Part shown: piece after piece, positions 5,359 through 7,389 of the stretch
Position numbering within the stretch: the first letter of the stretch is position 1
Layout of the letters: the number at the start of each line of letters is the position of its first letter
Origin: Chloroflexota bacterium
GTDB taxonomy: Bacteria > Chloroflexota > Anaerolineae > J102
Assembly (NCBI GenBank): GCA_003353825.1
Contig: PIVW01000294.1
Coordinates: 1 to 7,389 of the forward strand
Direction: 5' to 3'
Length of the DNA: 7,389 bases
The notes under the pieces: generated by a model
Told to the model about the DNA's origin: nothing
Databases searched by the model: none
The model's input: only the letters and a program-made list of their open reading frames with translations
Made by a program: the position numbers and the translations under genes

Positions 5359-6829
5359 GGTTTTTGCGCTCCCCTATATCAAGATTTGGCTTCCCCTGCT
5401 CCTGCTCGCCGGCTTGATCTGGGCGCTGCCGCTGCGCGCACGCGTTGTCCTCCTGCCGGAAGCGGTGCAGCCGGCGATGGTCTGGCCTCGCATCGAGCTT
5501 GATCCCCCCATCCCGCAGCCGGGGCAGCCTCTGCAGATTACCATCCAGGACGCGGCGGCGTTGCCCAATGTGCAGTTGACTATCGACGGCCAGGCCAAGC
5601 ATCCCAGCAAATGGGAGATCACAGAGGTGGATGAGGCGCCGTGGGAGTGGACGTGGCAGATCGAGGCGCCCTCCTCGCCTGCATACGATCTGATTTTCTA
5701 TCATCATTGCGACACTGGCTGTATCGAACGTACTCGCTGGACGGTTGGGATGCAGGAAGAACAGCAAGTTGCAGCGACGACGACCAAGATAGGCGTGGTG
5801 TTCGCCAACTTGGAGCGCGACTGGCATGGCAAGCGCGCCTGGGATGTGGAACTGACCTACGCCCGTCTCGCTGACGCCGATCATTGGGGCATCGACGACC
5901 TGGCGCAACGGGTGGGGCGAGCGACCGCGGCGGGTTTACAGGTCATTGTACGGGTAGACTACGATCAGGGGCAGAGCCTGCCGCCGCCGGACGAGCAAGC
6001 GGCCCTGATCGAGTACCTCGATTATGTGCGACGTCTGGCGCGTGATCAGCGTTTGCGTGATGTGTATGCGCTGCAAATCGGCTCCGGGTACAATTCTGCC
6101 GCGGCCAATTCACAGGCGGATGGCAATTTTGTGACGCCGGAATGGTACGCCAGGGTGTTCAACGGCTACGGCGAAAACGCCGCACGCACCGACAACATCA
6201 TACAGATTGTGCGTCCTGAAAACCCGAATTTGCGGGTATTGGTCGGCCCGGTGCAGCCCTGGAATCAGGATCAGAATGGCGCTAAACCTCACCAGATCGA
6301 CGTCCCCTGGCTGAACTACTTCAACACCCTCGTCGCCCATCTGGATGCGAGCGTCAAGCGCAAAGCCGCGGCTGGATTTCCGCTTACTGGGCCGGATGGT
6401 TTCGCCGTGCAAGCGCCGGGCCGTCCCGACGCGCCGGAGTTGCAGCCCGAACAAAGGGCGCTGGAGCCGCGGCTGGACTTGCCCCGAGCCGAGTGGGGCG
6501 GAGCGCAGGCGGGATTCCGAGTTTATCACGATTGGTTGGCCGTGATCAACGCCCACGCGGCCACACGAGGCCGGTCATTGTTCATCACCTCGACCAACAC
6601 CTTCACCCCGGACAATCCCGCTCTGCCCTCCCAGAATTATCCCCTTGGCTGGCTCAATGCGGCCTTGCAGGAAGTGAACGGCGAGCCGCAAGTGGCGGCG
6701 CTGTGCTGGTTTCTCGATTTCGACAGTTCCGGTGATAACCGCTGGGACGGCTTTAGCCTGAGCACGCAAACGGGCGAGTTGATCGAGGCCGAGCGCGAAT
6801 TCGATGCCCTGCTGGCGGAGCGGCCATGA
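5342..6829 (+). CDS. Membrane-anchored glycosidase-like barrel protein, probable pseudoenzyme
   Basis: The 495-residue protein has one membrane helix at about 13-31 after a basic N-terminus, with the rest outside. Residues about 45-136 look like a beta-sandwich with C123 and C127 close together. Residues about 148-490 resemble a glycoside-hydrolase TIM barrel (IGVVFANLERDW, VIVRVDYDQGQSLPPP, LVGPVQPWN, LCWFLDFDSSGDN). At the strand-4 signature, where related enzymes have I-G-N-E-P-N, this one has I246-G-S-G-Y-N. At strand 7, where I-T-E-T-N is typical, it has I415-T-S-T-N-T. Both catalytic glutamate positions thus appear non-acidic, so hydrolysis is doubtful and binding more likely. The ATG at 5342 is chosen because a helix follows directly; the frame is open upstream, but that would overlap the kinase by over 100 bases. 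The gene sits between kinase and regulator in one operon, so a co-sensor role is inferred. Confidence 0.82.
   Translation: MRRLDRVFALPYIKIWLPLLLLAGLIWALPLRARVVLLPEAVQPAMVWPRIELDPPIPQPGQPLQITIQDAAALPNVQLTIDGQAKHPSKWEITEVDEAPWEWTWQIEAPSSPAYDLIFYHHCDTGCIERTRWTVGMQEEQQVAATTTKIGVVFANLERDWHGKRAWDVELTYARLADADHWGIDDLAQRVGRATAAGLQVIVRVDYDQGQSLPPPDEQAALIEYLDYVRRLARDQRLRDVYALQIGSGYNSAAANSQADGNFVTPEWYARVFNGYGENAARTDNIIQIVRPENPNLRVLVGPVQPWNQDQNGAKPHQIDVPWLNYFNTLVAHLDASVKRKAAAGFPLTGPDGFAVQAPGRPDAPELQPEQRALEPRLDLPRAEWGGAQAGFRVYHDWLAVINAHAATRGRSLFITSTNTFTPDNPALPSQNYPLGWLNAALQEVNGEPQVAALCWFLDFDSSGDNRWDGFSLSTQTGELIEAEREFDALLAERP
6817..6829 (+). promoter_or_regulatory. Ribosome site and ATGA overlap of regulator start
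   Basis: GGAG at 6817-6820 lies five bases before the ATG at 6826, and this ATG overlaps the TGA of the barrel gene (6827-6829). The ATGA arrangement indicates translational coupling and fixes the start of the regulator. Confidence 0.8.
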
Positions 6830-7389
6830 GCGGCCCTATTCGTGTCCTGCTGATCGACGATCATCCGGCCATCCTTGCGGGCCTGCGAGTGATTTTGGGC
6901 CAGGCCCCAGATGTGGAGATCGTGGGCGAGGCCACGACATTGGCCGAGGCGGAAGCACTGCTCGAAAACACCCAGTCAGATGTAGTTGTTTTGGATTATA
7001 AACTGGGCGAAGATAGCGGAATCGGGCTACTGGACGCACTGGCGGAGGCCGAATCCCGACCTGTGATCTTGCTCCTCAGCGCCCATGATAACCCGGCCTA
7101 TCTGCATGAAGCACATCGGCTGGGCGCGGCGGGTTATTTTTTGAAAGCACTCGCTCTGGACGTGGTTCTGGAAGGCGTGCGTCAGGCTGAACGAGGGCAG
7201 ACCGTGTGGACGTTAGACCAACTGGCACGCATCCGCGCCTGGAAAGAGCAAGTCAAATTCAGATGGGATGCGTTGACCGATCGGGAGCGAGACGTGCTGC
7301 GGGCGCTGGCGCAGGGCAAGAGCAACCGTGAATTCTCGGCTGAGCTGCACATCACCGAGCGCACTGTGGAACATCATGACGGTAAAATC
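6826..7389 (+). CDS. NarL/LuxR-family response regulator, 3' end outside window
   Basis: The visible 188 residues begin with a receiver domain: acidic pair D11-D12, phospho-acceptor D57 in V-V-V-L-D-Y, conserved S85 and K107. A LuxR-type helix-turn-helix starts at L150 (LTDRERDVLRALAQGKSN) and runs to I188 at the window edge. Family members are usually about 200-220 residues, so only the last 15-30 are missing. Phosphorylation of D57 is expected to promote dimerisation and DNA binding; the targets are not visible here. It is translationally coupled to the barrel gene and shares an operon with the kinase at 4222, its likely partner. That partner is of PhoR/HisKA type, whereas NarL-type regulators usually work with HisKA_3 kinases. 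In the recognition helix the sequence reads E-H-H-D-G-K-I, with D185 where family members usually have a hydrophobic residue. Confidence 0.92.
   Translation, partial: MSGPIRVLLIDDHPAILAGLRVILGQAPDVEIVGEATTLAEAEALLENTQSDVVVLDYKLGEDSGIGLLDALAEAESRPVILLLSAHDNPAYLHEAHRLGAAGYFLKALALDVVLEGVRQAERGQTVWTLDQLARIRAWKEQVKFRWDALTDRERDVLRALAQGKSNREFSAELHITERTVEHHDGKI

Noticed and set aside
5318..5908. 196-codon minus-strand frame opposite the barrel gene
   Set aside because: Arg- and Pro-rich shadow typical of the complement of G+C-rich coding sequence; the plus strand has clear domains.
1..7389. CRISPR array, tRNA, rRNA, complete insertion sequence
   Set aside because: No regularly spaced repeats, no cloverleaf with CCA-type ends, no rRNA motifs, and no transposase-like frame were seen on either strand.

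Overview
The window looks like a piece of a mesophilic, free-living bacterial genome, most likely Chloroflexota (Anaerolineae/Caldilineae-like). This is inferred from style only: a PhoR-type kinase with a single N-terminal membrane segment, a LuxR/NarL-type regulator, an Asp-box beta-propeller of the YCF48/sialidase-like kind, and a membrane-anchored protein with the 'GPVQPWN' signature common in Chloroflexota glycosidase-like proteins. No rRNA or other marker gene is present, so the assignment is tentative.

The window has two parts. Bases 1 to about 4220 are a loosely packed, visibly A+T-richer accessory region holding three unrecognised membrane proteins (669-1361, 1686-2207, 3259-3816), one possible small basic protein (1393-1587), and several gene remnants. 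The remnants are an unrecognised fragment at 111-416 (+), a beta-propeller fragment at 2326-3018 (-), a short piece of a second propeller copy in inverted orientation at 3122-3193 (+), and a nonsense-interrupted fragment at 3900-4220 (-). Two long perfect or near-perfect hairpins (518-561 and 1631-1679) and an 18-bp tandem duplication (1302-1337) also lie here. The two four-helix membrane proteins share spacing and motifs (W-x-R-T at residues 63-66 in both) and may be divergent paralogues.

Bases 4222-7389 form a tight, G+C-richer operon. A PhoR-type histidine kinase overlaps by 17 bases a membrane-anchored protein with a beta-sandwich and a glycosidase-like barrel. That gene overlaps by 4 bases (ATGA) a NarL/LuxR-type response regulator that runs off the window. 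A good extended -10 promoter candidate lies at 4112-4140. The kinase shows all expected catalytic boxes but no extracytoplasmic domain. The barrel protein lacks a glutamate at both positions where the related glycosidase signatures place one (I-G-S-G-Y-N and I-T-S-T-N-T). The most interesting hypothesis is that the barrel is a non-catalytic, carbohydrate-binding co-sensor for the kinase, with output through the regulator. The pairing of a HisKA/PhoR-type kinase with a NarL-type regulator is itself unusual.
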